Notes: a model not told the origin generated them from the letters alone. A stretch of DNA of 64,000 bases from Phalacrocorax aristotelis (GCF_949628215.1 NC_134277.1:56368918-56432917); one strand, 5' to 3'; positions 38,844-52,500 are shown, counted from the first letter of the stretch. Numbers and translations are program-made.

Positions 38844-41386
38844 GTATTCCTGTAACAATGTTTTAATGGTCTTTTTAAACATTTTACATTTACTGATACG
38901 TACCTTGATATTCATATGGCTGATTTAAAGGGAAAACAAGAGTGGCTGCTTAAAAGTTATGGTGGCTTAGTTTCTTGTGAATGTCAGGAAAATTTACGAG
39001 AGGTTTGTCAGAGCAAAATACTGTTTTACCAAAAGACATTGACTCCCTCTGTGCAACCACATGCATTTGTAAAAGGCAGTACTAAATCTGATGCGAGTTA
39101 TTTGCTTTAATACTTGTAGGTATGCCACTAGTAAATGTATGGCAACACAGCTAAACAGTGCGAATAAAGAAATATGATATGTTTGGATTTTTAAGTAGAG
39201 GTCTTCATCAGTCAGATTTAAGATGTGTGACTCCATGCGGAACCACAATTGAATGTTGCGGTCTGGGTAGTTCTGTGGCTTATTTATTCTCCTAGTGAAA
39301 AATATATGTTATGAAAGCAGGTTTCCGCAGCCCTTCCCTCCCTGGAATTCTACAAGGAACAAAACAAGTACATAAACTCAGGTTACTTCAACAGATACGT
39401 TATCATTCGGAGTGGAGCCAGTAGGGCTCGTCTGCTCATGGGTGAACAACATTTGGCTGAAGAACATGAATGGAAGCTGTTGTGTAGGCTGTGATGAGGA
39501 AGGATATTACAACAGAGCTGTTGTATTATTCTCCAAGGAAAAGTCTCCTGCATCTGAGTCCCTTGAAAAGACTGGTTTTCTTAAGGGGCTGTTTAGTGTT
39601 CTTACACAAATCCCTCTGGTATTTTATGAGTAGACACTGCAAAATTGTAAAATGTTATTGAGGTTAGACCTGTATGTTGGGCAAAATACATTCCGTTCCT
39701 GGCTATTTCTCTAGCAAGGCCACCAGTTTTCTTCTCTCATGAGCAAATAGAAGTTTTCACTGTTACAACTTGCAATTTTGGCATGAAAAAAGTTCTACAT
39801 TATATGGTAACATCATTAGAATATAAATCAATTAATTAGTGTTACAATCATTAGCTATTTCATACAGAAAACAATCACAATATGTTTATATGTGACTCAC
39901 TCCATCACCATCTTTTCTCTAGTATAACTCTTGAATTGAGTGAGATCCAGCAAGTAGAGAAGCAAGGCTCAGTAATTCATTTTGTGAAAACAGGTAGATG
40001 GATTACAGATGGGAGAGTACCTCTGCTAAAGGGAATACTTTGCAGCCTATGTATTTTTAGATGTCTAGAAATCTATGCGTGGTATTCTTTAAGGAATTTT
40101 TCATAAAGGAGTTGGTCATCATGAAAGCAAGCATGCTTCCTTGCAGGTTTGTCTCATTTTTTTATGTTTTTAAAAATACTTCCTGTATTTTCTGACCTTC
40201 TGGGGATCCTTTCGGAAAATAATTGGATCTTACAGATCAGTAAATCATAATGCAGTGCAAAAAGCATGTCTTGCTTTGGCAGTGGGGGTGTAGCAGCAAG
40301 GGATGTTCAAATCTAGAAGCTGTAATTTAAGAGACTGAATACTTGTTTAAACTTTTTTTATTGTAATGAAATTGTCATAGGTCCAGTTTTTCATCTTGTG
40401 AACAACCTGTTTCACTACTCTTATTATAGGAAGGCTATAGGGATGGTGTTGAGGCTGGGAAAGAACTTACACTCCAGGAAGGCTTTAATCAAGGTTACCG
40501 ACACGGTGCTCAGCTGATGGTTACATGTGGCCAGTTCAGAGGAACCCTGAAGTAGGTTACAAATTCCTTAAGGCTGTGTGCATGTGGAGGGTGTGTATGA
40601 AGGGAGTATGCATGCAGTTCTTTGTTTTAATGAAAAAAAAAAAAGTGCATTGTAAATCTGTCCAGTGTGAGCAACCTGAAAATTCTCGGGTCCTGAATAC
40701 AGGGAAGTGCCTACCTGGATGTAGAGTGATCATTCTTAAAAATCCTCCTTCAGTTACTCTTCCAAAATTATCTGAATCTACATCTTTAAGCCTACATATT
40801 TAGTTCTACCGCTTGAATTTCCCAGAAAATGTGAATGAAACATACATACATTTATATAGTATAGATATCTTGTCACATTGTTATCTCCCTTCAATAACTG
40901 GAGGATTCTGTGGGTACATGTAATCACTTTTGTTGTTGTTGTTCTTCACTTTTCAGTGCTCTCTTATCCTGGTGTCATTTTAATGGACATGATTCTGCTT
41001 TAAGTAAGATAAATGATCTTCTTGATGTTGTTGGAAAGCATGAAGATGATGTGCTTAAGTACCTGAATTCTATTGAACAACAGCCACATCTCGGACACAT
41101 TTTAGATTCTGTTCAGGACATGGACCTTAATCACACAGCTCCAGCTGGGACAGAGTATAGTGAAGTTAAAGCTGGAAAACACGAGGATGTTAGCAACTCT
41201 GGTGAAAAGATTTGTAGAAATAATTGTGAGGTTGGTTCCTTGCAGCGTGAGTGCAGCAAGGCAAAACTCTGCACAGATCCTGAAAGGTCAACCCTTGCTT
41301 GGGTTAAAAAGCAGACTATTTGGCTAGTAGAACAACTGGGCTTATCACTGGATATACTTCATCATGTCCAGCAACTGGAACGTTAG
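38727..41386 (+). CDS. YAE1: YAE1 maturation factor of ABCE1 (Yae1 domain protein)
   Basis: The spliced CDS joins 38727-38843, 40430-40551 and 40957-41386, giving 222 residues. I recall the human protein as about 226. Family knowledge: YAE1 pairs with LTO1 and acts as an adaptor that brings the cytosolic iron-sulfur assembly targeting complex to ABCE1 (Rli1), a ribosome-recycling ATPase. The start MSWVQAA and the acidic DEDADE stretch match the vertebrate N-terminus. The deca-GX3 motif is clear: glycines at residues 41, 45, 49, 57, 61, 65, 73 and 77 are all four apart, with 53 and 69 substituted. Residues 80-110 (ALLSWCH, then INDLLD) and the C-terminal WLVEQLGLSLD follow the family. All three exons have GT-AG junctions and compatible phases. 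A CpG-island promoter lies upstream, and a convergent MED1-like gene lies downstream. Confidence 0.95.
38844..40429 (+). other. YAE1 intron 1
   Basis: GT-AG intron of 1.59 kb ending in CTCTTATTATAG. I see no other gene or recognisable repeat in it. Confidence 0.85.
40430..40551 (+). CDS. YAE1: YAE1 coding exon 2 (deca-GX3 motif)
   Basis: Encodes residues 40-79 plus two bases of codon 80. It begins EGYRDGVEAG and ends FRGTL, with donor AA|GTAGGT. It carries the whole glycine-periodic motif that defines the family. Confidence 0.95.
40552..40956 (+). other. YAE1 intron 2
   Basis: GT-AG intron of 405 nt with a (TTG)n-rich polypyrimidine tract before TTTTCAG. Nothing else is evident. Confidence 0.85.
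40957..41386 (+). CDS. YAE1: YAE1 terminal coding exon
   Basis: Encodes the third base of codon 80 through residue 222 (ending QQLER, then TAG). The open frame continues upstream of the acceptor by chance. The splice to exon 2 restores RGTLNALLSWC, which fits the family better than the upstream reading. Confidence 0.95.
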
Positions 41387-41754
41387 TTTTTCTGTCTCAT
41401 GGTATTTAAAATTATCTCAACTGGATTTGATTATCAGTTTGTGGACCATGTACAGGATCATACATCACTTTGTTTTAAGGAAATCTGATTTTGATACTTC
41501 CCAGTAGAGGTAATTTCTGTAAATCTTCACCATGCTTTGGCTTCTGTCAAAAAACCACCTTGCTTTCAATTTTAAACATAACGTCCACAGAAAGGAGAAA
41601 TTACTTTTAAAGCTCTACAAACATTACTAAACATGTTTCTGTTCTGTGTCAGAAGCTGTCATTTCACCCTCGCTTTCATTTTTTGGCAGCAGTTTGGAAA
41701 TGGAGCAGGTCCCTTAAATAGCCCCTCTAAATAGGACCCTTCTAATATCTAAAA

Positions 41755-41760
41755 AATAAA
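41755..41760 (+). terminator. YAE1 candidate poly(A) signal (AATAAA)
   Basis: First canonical AATAAA after the YAE1 stop, about 370 nt downstream. It gives a short 3'UTR. Longer isoforms are possible. Confidence 0.55.
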
Positions 41761-42819
41761 TGCCCAGTGCTATAGACTAGCTGTTCTTGCAGAATAAGCT
41801 GCTGTTGATGATATGCTAACTCTATGGAAAATAGAACAGGATTTGCTGCTGAGTTCTAGAGTGCTGTGACTCTCTCTAGTTGCTATGTAAAATACAGGAA
41901 CTTTTCACTTTTTGTCAAATTCTTCCTCTTACCTTTTGTAACCACTATGCAGTGCACTTTCACACTTAAACTATTTTTTTTCCTCCTCATACAGTTCTAT
42001 TTATTTCACTTTTGCTGAAAACACACTATTCTCTTCAGCTGCAGAATTACTGACAATTCAATTGTTTTACTGTTAGTTCATCTACTCTTACCCTGTTAGA
42101 CCACACTGAACATATTTCCAGTCTGATGAACGTAACCTTGTGTTACTTTTGTATTTATTTTGCCAGTCCTTCTAGCCTGAACTCATTCCCATAGTGTTTT
42201 TTCCAAACTCTTCAAGGAAGTCAGGCTTATTCACCTTGTAGAAACACACGTGCATGTTTCTGACAACTTTGTATTTCTGTGCCAACATTCTGTATTTGAC
42301 TCCTTTTCCTGTTGCTTGCCTTAACTGTAGCTGCAAATTGCTCTGGTCAGGAAGTCTTTTCTTTGTGAATGCCTGTCCCTGTCTTACACCAATTAAGCTG
42401 ATTTACAATAAGTTAGGAGTTTACTTGGTTTAAGTTGCTTGTAACTTTCCTTCACGTCTGAGACAAAGCAGGTCTAGACAGAGACAATGTGAAATTTTGA
42501 ACAGCTGACCTAACTATACTTTTTAAAGAAAAAAATTAAATCACAAAACGGTTTTCTACTTTGAAGCCAGAAAAAAGCTAAGGTAAAAATTGCTTGATTT
42601 TCAGAGACCGAGTCTATGACTTTCATACTAAAGGCTATTTTCCTGCCATGGAGCTGGTAGACTGTAAGTTTGGCTGCCATTCAGTACCACTTCTACATTA
42701 AGGGAAAACAGAACTGCAATTAAGAGTCTGTTATTGAACCTGTTTCTGAAAGATTAGGCAAAGAGGGCTGTCTGTATTAATTACATACAAAATTGTTCAA
42801 ACAGCTTTCTTTTTCTCAA
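41761..42819. other. Gap between the convergent YAE1 and MED1-like 3' ends
   Basis: About 1 kb of AT-rich DNA between the nearest opposing poly(A) signals. I see no gene in it. Confidence 0.6.
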
Positions 42820-42825
42820 TTTATT
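42820..42825 (-). terminator. MED1-like candidate poly(A) signal (AATAAA)
   Basis: The minus strand reads AATAAA about 350 nt after the MED1-like stop. A weaker ATTAAA lies nearer, at 43,025-43,030. Either could be used. Confidence 0.45.
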
Positions 42826-43174
42826 TAGCATAATGCTGACATAGATGAACATTACTTTTCTACAAGTGCATGTGTTATGTTACAACCTGTATCACATATG
42901 TCAGCCAGAAATATCTTCCATATCGTGGTAGAATATGGTGCAGACAAACTTATAGTAGAGCAGTGTTAGACTTCCCAAATTTGGAAGTTTAAAAATGCAA
43001 ATTCAAGAGTATTACTTGTATGTATTTAATAGTGTGCAAAGAGGAAGCTCCGTTCACAAATCACTAAGTAGACAGCAAGCTTGCCAAGTTCTCTCCAACT
43101 ACTTCTGCAAAAGCAATATATGCCAGGGAAAACAGTTCTTTCTGGTTTGATTTTCAAATAATAGATTGTGTGTT

Positions 43175-43535
43175 TTACTCATCTGTCATAATGGCTTCTG
43201 TACTAGCTGTGGAATTACTTTCTTCCACTCTGCCCAAAGTTTCTGTGCTTACTGGGGGGTTACTTTTTCCCGTGTTATCACCCAGAGTTTCCAGTTTGGC
43301 TGTGGAGAGGTTTTCTTTTGGGCTGTCTGTAGTACTTGGCTTATCTGTCACTACCCAATCTTGCTGACCAGCCACAGAAAGACTTTCTTCAGGACTGTTA
43401 GAATCCATCACTTGCTGACATGGTGGTTCAGGTTTTTGTGTCATATCTACTTCCATGTCTTGTGTTTCGCTATCAGCTTTCACCTTGGCAGCATTCCTGA
43501 AAATAGCTCTCATGACAACTGGGACCGACATGCAA
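43175..43535 (-). CDS. MED1-like terminal exon: core end plus tail
   Basis: Encodes residues 479-597 after acceptor TTCAG. CMSVPVVMRAIFRNAAKVKA matches the end of the Med1 core. The rest is hydrophilic and probably disordered, with two SPEESLS/SPKENLS-type repeats 24 residues apart. The frame ends TDE, then a stop. Confidence 0.92.
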
Positions 43536-46500
43536 CTGAAGGAGGAAATGAAACATTAGTCACTACTACAGGCTTCATCCATTCTTCAACCTACTTCTGT
43601 TTTTGAAACTGTGGCTGACACCTGAATGATATGTGCAGTGAAAAACAGCACTACCTCCTTGCATCTTTTTGCCTTGTACAACCTAATAGGTGTTACACTA
43701 ACTACAATATACCTTCATGTGCTATACCAGAAACATATGATGATACAATGAAATCAAGTGCTGGATCTTTGAGCTTAGCTGGTGCAAAAGAAGCTTTGAT
43801 AGAAAGAGGGGCAGGGTTTGGTCAAAAAAAAAGTCATATAAGGGTGCTTTTAATGAAAACCTGAACTAATAATATTGAAATATATTCATTCTTGCTGAGT
43901 TTTATAATTGTAACTTTCATGTTTTGTATTAGACAAGTACAGAGTATATCTCCTCTAAAACACTGTCTACACTAGAAGAGGGTTTTTTCCCCACTCTAAC
44001 AATAGTTACCTGGTTCCGGGAATAGTAACGAGTACTCTGTGACTTAAGACAGGGCATGCTAATTAAACATGTTCAAAACCAGCCTGCACTGTTCTTGCTG
44101 TCATCAAATAGATAGTAGCTGTATACTATCTTATGCCAAATAAATTAATGCTCTCAGTCGTTTCTCTAGCCTATGTTCATATATTGCAGCAACTTGCCTC
44201 TCATGGAATTTGTTTCAGAAAACAAGCCAGAGACAGTGTTGTAGACATGCCATATACACCTCACTTTCTGCAAAGAAATACTGATTGGTGTTAGGTAGAT
44301 GTGGAAAAAGTCCTTTCCATGCTATTCTAAGCTATACCAGTCATGAGACTGTCATCAGATAGAGCCTTCAGAAAAGGGTGTTTACAAAAGAAAAAAACAT
44401 CTTTATGAAAGGTAAAACTCCCTTCATTCAAAAGTGTTTCCTTGCCTCACGTGCTTTCTACTAGAGCCACTTTCCATCACTATTAATTTTTAAAATTTTT
44501 GAAAAAGATATTTTAGTGTCTTAAGTAACTTATTCTCACTATTGTATTATAACTTTTTACTACAGTGAAGTTTTCTGGTCGCTGAGTTTATGGTGTTGTG
44601 AACACACATGGTATTTCCATTAAATGGACACCTGAGGTTCATTCCAGCTGTTACGAAATAAAATAAAACTACTTACCGCTTCACAGCTCTTGCTATAAAG
44701 TCATCACTAGAATTTAGAGTTGGATCTTGAGGATTTAAATGAAGGCGACATTGGACTTCTCTGGAGGTTATAACATCAATTATCACTAAGAAAGAACATA
44801 ATATAAATATTTCAAAATAAACATTTTTATAAACATTGAAAACCATCCTTTCATTCTGATGCTTCAAGAGGTAAGACAAGTCAATGGGAAGGGGCCTGCA
44901 AAAGTGCTTTTGCTTAAGACTCGCTTTTTCCTTATATGCTTAAATCAGAAATCGTCAAAGTTACAATTTATTAATGCAGGCCAAGACAGAATAGGACTTG
45001 AATATTTGCATTTACTTTCTGGTTTATGCTGAATACAGAACACTTTAGTAAGCAATTTATACCCAAGTGCTACTTTGGTTTTTTTTCATGGGTTGCACGC
45101 CATTGAGAGCAGCCCTTAGAGTGTGTTTGTAACTGAAAAGCATAGTGCAAGAGCTTAGATAGAACCAAGTCCCTGTCAACCCAGTAAAGAGGAGAGTATC
45201 AATTATTCCACACATACCACAGGCTAAATTCTCTTTCACAGGATGAAGGAAAAAGACAGAAAAGCTGGTGTTCTTGTGTGGTACCACTTCAAAGTAAAGC
45301 AGTTCTGAATCATCTAGAAATAAAATCACTATTTAGTGATATCCGGTTGAACCTGGACTCTTTTTGGCTGAATCACATGCCAGAATTTTAAAAATACTGT
45401 AGATTAGGTACAGTAGAATCATTACTTTGGCAACTTAGTTTATGCTTATAAAAGGAGGCCTAGGAGATCTTTTAAAAGAAAATATTCAACGGAGTGTAGT
45501 ACTAGAATTAAGAATTTTTTATCATGCAGGATACTCCAGAAGTAATGACAGCTTTGGTAAAGGAGCAGTTGATCTGTTAACACCCAGCTTAGAAGCTAGT
45601 TTCTCTCTAATACTCTGCCATTACTCCCAAAGACACAATTTACCTTCATTTATATGCTTCTCAGAGACACAGCTGCTAATAAGACTGTTATATGCCAGTT
45701 GATGTCGAAGAATCTCTATGACGCCGGGCACACATTTTGGGTGGCTAAATGGGATTTTACTGACCAAGGCTCCTGCTAAATCTGCTTCTTCTGAGCCCTT
45801 GTTTATGAAGTAACAGTGCTTTGGGCAATCTGGAAGAGACTGAACAACAAATATGGGAATATTTCAAGCATTGAAAACAAGAAAGTAAAGCTTGATCTTA
45901 CCAGGAAACTGCACAATCTGACAGTAAAAATAATTTTGGAAGACATTTCTAGCATGTCTTTCATGCCTGTCTGCACTTCAGTAGAAATACAATCCTTAGA
46001 GGAAGCTAAAAGAGAACCATTCTCCCTTCCAAATGCACCCAGATTAGGTGAATATACCCAGAGCCAAGTGGTCAGGAGTTCAAGTGCCACCAATTCTTCC
46101 AGCTACTCCTAAGAGCCCTGTAGGCTGTAGAAATGTTAACAACCAAGATCATCTCTCAGAAGGATATCATAGTAGTGCTGCTTGACAGTTGTACAAGTAG
46201 GACAGCCGTTTTGCCTGAAATCTCTTCAGGGCATCATATGTTGTTCCTCCCTCCACCACTACTGCTTTCTTTGGAGAAGTATGTTTGGCTAGGATATCTC
46301 CCAATGATTCACTTGAAGAGGAGGAGAAGATGAGACAGTAAGGAAATTTGCCACCTATCTGTGACAGTGATTCTGTGACAAAATTAGAAGTGCAATAGGG
46401 TGTTGTCTACTTCAAGATGCCAAATGGGAACTGTCACCTTAAGAACAGGGCAGGGCAGTTAATTAGCAGGGTCTACATCACCAAAAGCTGAAGAGAAGAA

Positions 46501-49500
46501 TAAAAGAGCTTTTCCTTGTGTGTTCATGGAGCAAAAGGGTTTCCCCTACATTCCTTTCAAGGTTAGTATTCAATTTAGTAATTTATTTATAGAAATGAAA
46601 ATCTTTAAACTTAGAAGTAAAACAGTCTCCCAGCAAGTACTATTATAGGGAATTGCTGAAAGGTTACAGAGCCTTCCGTGTGTATCTAATGGAAATTAAA
46701 AATTCATCCCATCTTATGGGTTTTATAGAGGAGAGCTTTGCTAAATCATATTTTAATATGGTGTAAACTTACTACTATTTCTGTACCACCACCTCAAAGT
46801 ACAAGAATTATGTAGGCAATGGGCTCTGCTGACACTGCTAGTAGAAGAGAAAGAAGTGTTTTCTTTTGTTGCCAGGTATTTCAAAATTAATGTTTCCTAG
46901 CAAAAAAAGGTAAATCTTTGAAGTTTGTCATGTAGTTGCCCTATATGCAAGTCTGGCAGAAAGCATCTTAGCCACCATTTTCTATTCTAAAACTTTTCCT
47001 CTGCATCTAATGCAGCCTTAAGTATTTTTTTAACAAAACAGTTATTAAAAGGGAAGCTATCTATAACTAAGCAACCATGGCTCTCTATATAATAATTGTC
47101 ATCACTGTTGTAACACTTTACCCTTTTCTTCCTCCCAGTCCCTTTGAAAGTTATTGGTATTCACAGTGTTACCTAATCAAGAAATGTTTTTTGCTAAAAC
47201 AGCATGATATGCAGTGTGACACACAGCATGGTAAAGATCTTAAAAAAAAAATCTAAGTAAGTATCATCTCAGGACTTGTTCCTCACACCAGCCAATAAGT
47301 TTCCTTCTTTTTAAGGCATTAATAATAAAGTTCTGAGCAATTTTCAGAAAAGTAAATATTTGGGTTTCACGCAGACAAATTAATACGACTTCAGCAGCAG
47401 CCATGCACACAGTGTTTAAGTAATGAGGATGAGAAGCTCACCTACTTGAAAGGGTCTAATATTGTTCCATAAATAACTTGATCTATTTCCTAAAGAGCAT
47501 TTAAATACTGTTGGGATTTTGGGAAATCTGCATTGCTTGCTTATGAGGAAATACAATTCCATGTATATCTTGCACAAGGGCAGAGTGTGTGTCAAATGCA
47601 CGCTATACTCACCACAATGAAACAGGATTTATGTGTGGATAAGTCTTCACTGAATTTTTCTTTAAGGGTAGACTGAACAATCAGCTCATATAGAGGAGCT
47701 AGTTTCGAGCCAGTAATCTGAATTCCTGAAACCAGATCATTTTTTTTTTAATTAGCATTTAGGTTATGACTGTGTATGAAAGCAAACATTAAGAATAAAC
47801 CCAATGTTTTGAAAAGACAAAAAACATCAATCTCCTTTCCTATTCCCTTTTTTGCTAATGGGAATTTGACGTAGAGCATTTAACAGCTTTGCCTGTAATT
47901 GTCATATCTTTCTTAGAACTTTTGTGTTTTGCACTGGTTGCTAAAGTGTTACACTTGGGCTGGTAGAACAGAACACGTTCTGCCCCAGAAACCAGTTTTT
48001 CCTCTTACAATGTGAACACAGGGAAATGAAAAGCAAATAAGCAATGCAAAGTCACAGAAGTAGTCAGTCTTAAAAACAATTGTAACATGCCTGTGAGACT
48101 CTGTATCTCCTCAATACTGGATGAGGACATAGGAATAGGCGCGTGAAACTTCAGCACAAAAAAAGCTGGCAAATCCATGCTTAGTTCATCAGTCAGTGGC
48201 AAAAAAACAGGGTTGCTGGGGGAAAAAAAGGTCAAAATGGAAGTTTGTTACAGAAACTGACATAACAAGGACTCATATTGTAAGGCCTCTATCAGGTCCC
48301 AAGCAGTTTACTACGTTCCATACTTTTTCTGTCTTGAGAAATTATTTACTTTATAAACGCAACTATAACCTTTAATGTTTTAAAACAAAGTTAATGTGAA
48401 GACTGGCAGAAAGGAAAAGTAAGCCACCAGAAACTGAGGAACAGTGCACAAGGATGTTTGCTATAAATCATTCTATAGTGATTTATTATGGATAATTACT
48501 TCAGACTTTCCCTCCAACCTAATATTGAAATAGAGATGAGGTGTCAGTATCCACGGTGGGATGACAAACTATTTTGTATAGTTAAGGCATAATATGCCTT
48601 GATATATGATTTATTTATTCTGAAACTATGCAGGAGTTGCTTGATGAATACTAGGAAGTTAAGTAATATTGTTCCAGTGGCTCTTTCTGGCTTCAAATCT
48701 ATGAATAAATCCATAGTTCAATGCAGTTGACACAGTTAAATATGAACACAATAACTTTAAAGTCCATTTGGGAAAACTGTAAAAGCCACAGGTTATACAA
48801 GGTGTAGCTATAGAGCATAATGCCGTCAATAAAACAGAGCTTCCTGCTTTAGCAGAGGCTAAATGTAAGTTATGCTGAGGTTAGTGCCAATGACTTGTAA
48901 ATCTATTTCTGTATTGTGAAGAGTCCAGAGCCTCACCCGTCCTCTCCAGCTTGAGAATCTACAAGTAGTGGAGAAAGAGGAAGTTTGTAGAGCATATCTG
49001 TGCCTTCAAGAGTTACAACAGTTTTTGTTCCACACACCTGGGAACCTGAGGGAGAAAGAGAACTGCATTATTTTACTCGTGTCAGTGTGGATTAATCCTA
49101 TCCATACAAAACATGCAATGGTAAGGTATCTGAAAAGTCAGGTCCAACTGACAGCCACAATGTCTTGGGCAGCAAGGAGAGGCCTGCACAGACCACACCC
49201 AAAATGCCAAAGTTGCCCAATGTGGGACATGCCATGAAACAGATCAAGCAACCACCAGTCATTTTCATGCTGTTTAGTCAGTTGTTTTGTTTGATATCAC
49301 TTTCACTTCAATTTGGGTCAGCAGCCAAGAAATGGGAAAGTAGTTTCCTGATGCATGTTATAATTGTGCTAAAGTGCATCACACAAATCATTCTGCTAAA
49401 CTAGAATTTTAAATTGTATTTCTGAATTTCATTAATGAACTTTAATTAAGAAAACAGGTAATGCTGTAAAAGTTATCACATTAGTTATTTTTGCTTTTCT

Positions 49501-52500
49501 AGCTTTACCAGGACGTAGTTCTGCTTCCAAAACCTGATAGGGAGAAATGTAAAATTCGATGTTCATAGGAGCTCCTGAGGAATAATTAAAAAGAATAAAA
49601 GGTTACTACACATGTTAATAGAGGAAATATGTTAGGCATCTTGACACAAAGGGGGAAAAAAACAAGAGCAGTGTAGATGGGCAGAAGGGGATTTCTCAGA
49701 GTTCATCTCGAATTACAGTATATGTTCAAATCGCAGCATTTTCTCAGTTATCAAACATCTTTTCAAAGATTAGATTGAATTTCTGTCTCTTGCACAATAA
49801 CCTGTTGTTCAGCCTTAAAAATACTAGCTGAACTGCTGGCTTTCAGTGAGTAGTCTGAAATAGAAGGGAAAGTTGCAATACTTGCATAAGGGACACTCAC
49901 ATCAAGCTGTGCAACAGGATAGCGGTAGCATGTGTTACTTTTATGAACACATTAACAGTTAAAGCTCACTTCTGGCAGTGTAGATGAGCCAAAAAAACTG
50001 ATCAACTGACTGTATTTGCCTTTTAGACAACATGAGCGTTATCTCAGCTACTACCGCTGTCACATCACGGTTACTCCCAAGCTGTGGTTTCCCACATAAC
50101 CTCACAATATTGCTGGCTTTGCTTTTAGGCTGCTGCAAAGTCAACATTGCATTAGCTGATAAACCACCTTGCCTGTTTGTATTTTCTCCTTCTGTATGTC
50201 TGTACGTTATCTGAGAATACAGACACAGTAAGTCCCTACAGGATGTTTTGTTTGTAATAGAGGATCTTCACTGTAGACAAAGATCAACTCGGTAAGCTTT
50301 TTTATTACAATTCTTTGAATCCATGAAGAAAAGAAAAAAAAAAAATCACCTCCAGTTCTTGGCACCAGGTGTCCTACTTTTCCATGAAGTACTTCAGTAA
50401 CTCTGTTCACATCCTGTGTTCTAGTTCAAAACACATCTTGATTAGTGTTTCCTGAGTTGCAATGCTAGATAGGCTAATGTAAAGGATAATTTGTGCCCTT
50501 AATCAAAGGGAGACGATGCTGTCTTGGAAGTAAATTGTGCCTCCATTTGTTATGACAGCTTCCAAAACACCATCATTCCACTCTTGCATTAGTCCTAGGA
50601 CTTGGGCTTCCAGTTTCAATTCTGTATCTGAGCTATTTCATGTTGTAATTTGATGTGCTATTTACCAGAAATGAAGGGGGACAAAAATATTGGAGTGGCA
50701 GGTTGAGCAAAGAGTGAGGAAATAACCTGGATAAACTAACTCAAACAGAACCAATCCATAACCTCAAATGTGATCATACAGCTGAATACATACAGCCATA
50801 CAATTATGTGGCTGTGTATTAAAACTCTGCATTAACTTACATCACAGGTGGGACAAATAATCTGTTTAACTCATAAAAAATATTTACTGAGATGTCAGTG
50901 ATCAGCAAGGATATAGTATATTTGTTCATGGAGTTAGTATTCTTCATAAGAGAATTCTGTACAAAAATAAGCCAAGAGTGTGTTTCAAGTTACAGAAGGC
51001 CATGCTTGCCGAGAGTACTTAATAGGAAAGATATCAGAAAAGATGCTTCAAAAATCCAGAAGGAAACCACTGCCTCAACTCATTTTCTGAAAATAATGAA
51101 ACTCAATGTACGATTACCAGAGGGTTTAGGAAAATCTGTCTCCCATCTATCTGTAATCCTACTGTTTGAAAGGAGAAATGAGAAAAGGAAAGATAGGAGG
51201 AAAGCTAGTATGCACTACTCCTGATATAAAACCTGAGCACAAAATGAGATACCCAAACAGCAGGACCCCAGAAAGTATATTTTACTTCTGCCACAGGGAG
51301 ATCTAAACATGACTGCTGACTTTCCGGTGCCGTTTGCTCCTAGTGAGTGGTCACATGCACACACCCCCAAGCTCTGCAACCAACCAGTTTCCCAGCAAGT
51401 CTCTTAAAGCACAGGAGTTCAGTAGATCGTCTTGTTTGGCATGCCTGGGGTTGGCAAACTGCAGAAAGGCTTCGTGTTTTCCAGTGGGAGAAAACTCATT
51501 AGCCTGCCACATCCTGCTCTATAATTAGATTAGTTAACTTAGTTTTTAGTGAAATGAAGGGGTGGAGGGAAAGGGACAAAGGTAGACTTCAAGTTACCTG
51601 TCTAGAAGAAACATTGAATAAAGATCTTTTTCAAGGGCCTGCAAAGCAAGGTATCCCTTAGCTTTCATTTCACTGGGAGAGAGAGAAGACAATTCATTAT
51701 TTTTGTAAGTAAACAAAAGCTAGGCTATGGATTTAAAAAGTATTTCAAGTAAAAGCCAGTTGCAACCTGTCTCCTGGAATTTGATACAGATTTGACAGGT
51801 CTTCTAGAATCTTTCCAAAGGCATCATAGTTCTTCATCCTACCAAAAAGAAACAATTGCTATCATTCTATTAAATGAGATTCATAATAAGTCTTTTATAT
51901 CTAACTTGCTAGAAAAAGCATCATTTCAGAGTGACATAGACCCCCTCCTTATGAGATCTGGTAAGTAGCAGTACTGCTTTTAAATTTTCTTAGAAGATAC
52001 CAGGAAATGTGAATCCTTGGCTCTGTTGCAAAAAGCAGTGTAAATATAGCTGACACTGGTTAAATATGCACTACTGAAAGCAATAGATATTCACGATACA
52101 CAAATTTGACAGCTCATCAGCTGCAAAGCACTTCTCCTGATATTCCAATAAAGCCAGTCAAGTAGCAACACCTCCCTAATGCAATGTACTTGTACATTGT
52201 TCTTTTCATCAAAATATCAAGTATTGTATTAATATTGCACTTCACAGCACCCTGTGAGAGAGACAGATCTTAAATACAATTAATAGATACATCAATCAAA
52301 AAAAGAACAGGGGACAAGTGGCTTGCATAAGTTTGTTCAGACTGCTCAAAACCCAGAATTCCTGCAGATAGCTGTGATAGCCTGGAGCTCTGCTCAGACT
52401 AACCCACCAGGTATTTACTCACCTGCTTAAGTGGATTTTAAGTGGATTTTACAAGCCTTACTCAACTCTCTAGTCCTGCAGTCAGAGAGCTGTACTCAGC

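Noticed and set aside
48005-48235. Minus-strand frame running past the exon end at 48,091
   Set aside because: The extension (MLQLFLRL...) is intronic. The MED1 alignment resumes at 47,725, so the exon ends at the GC donor.
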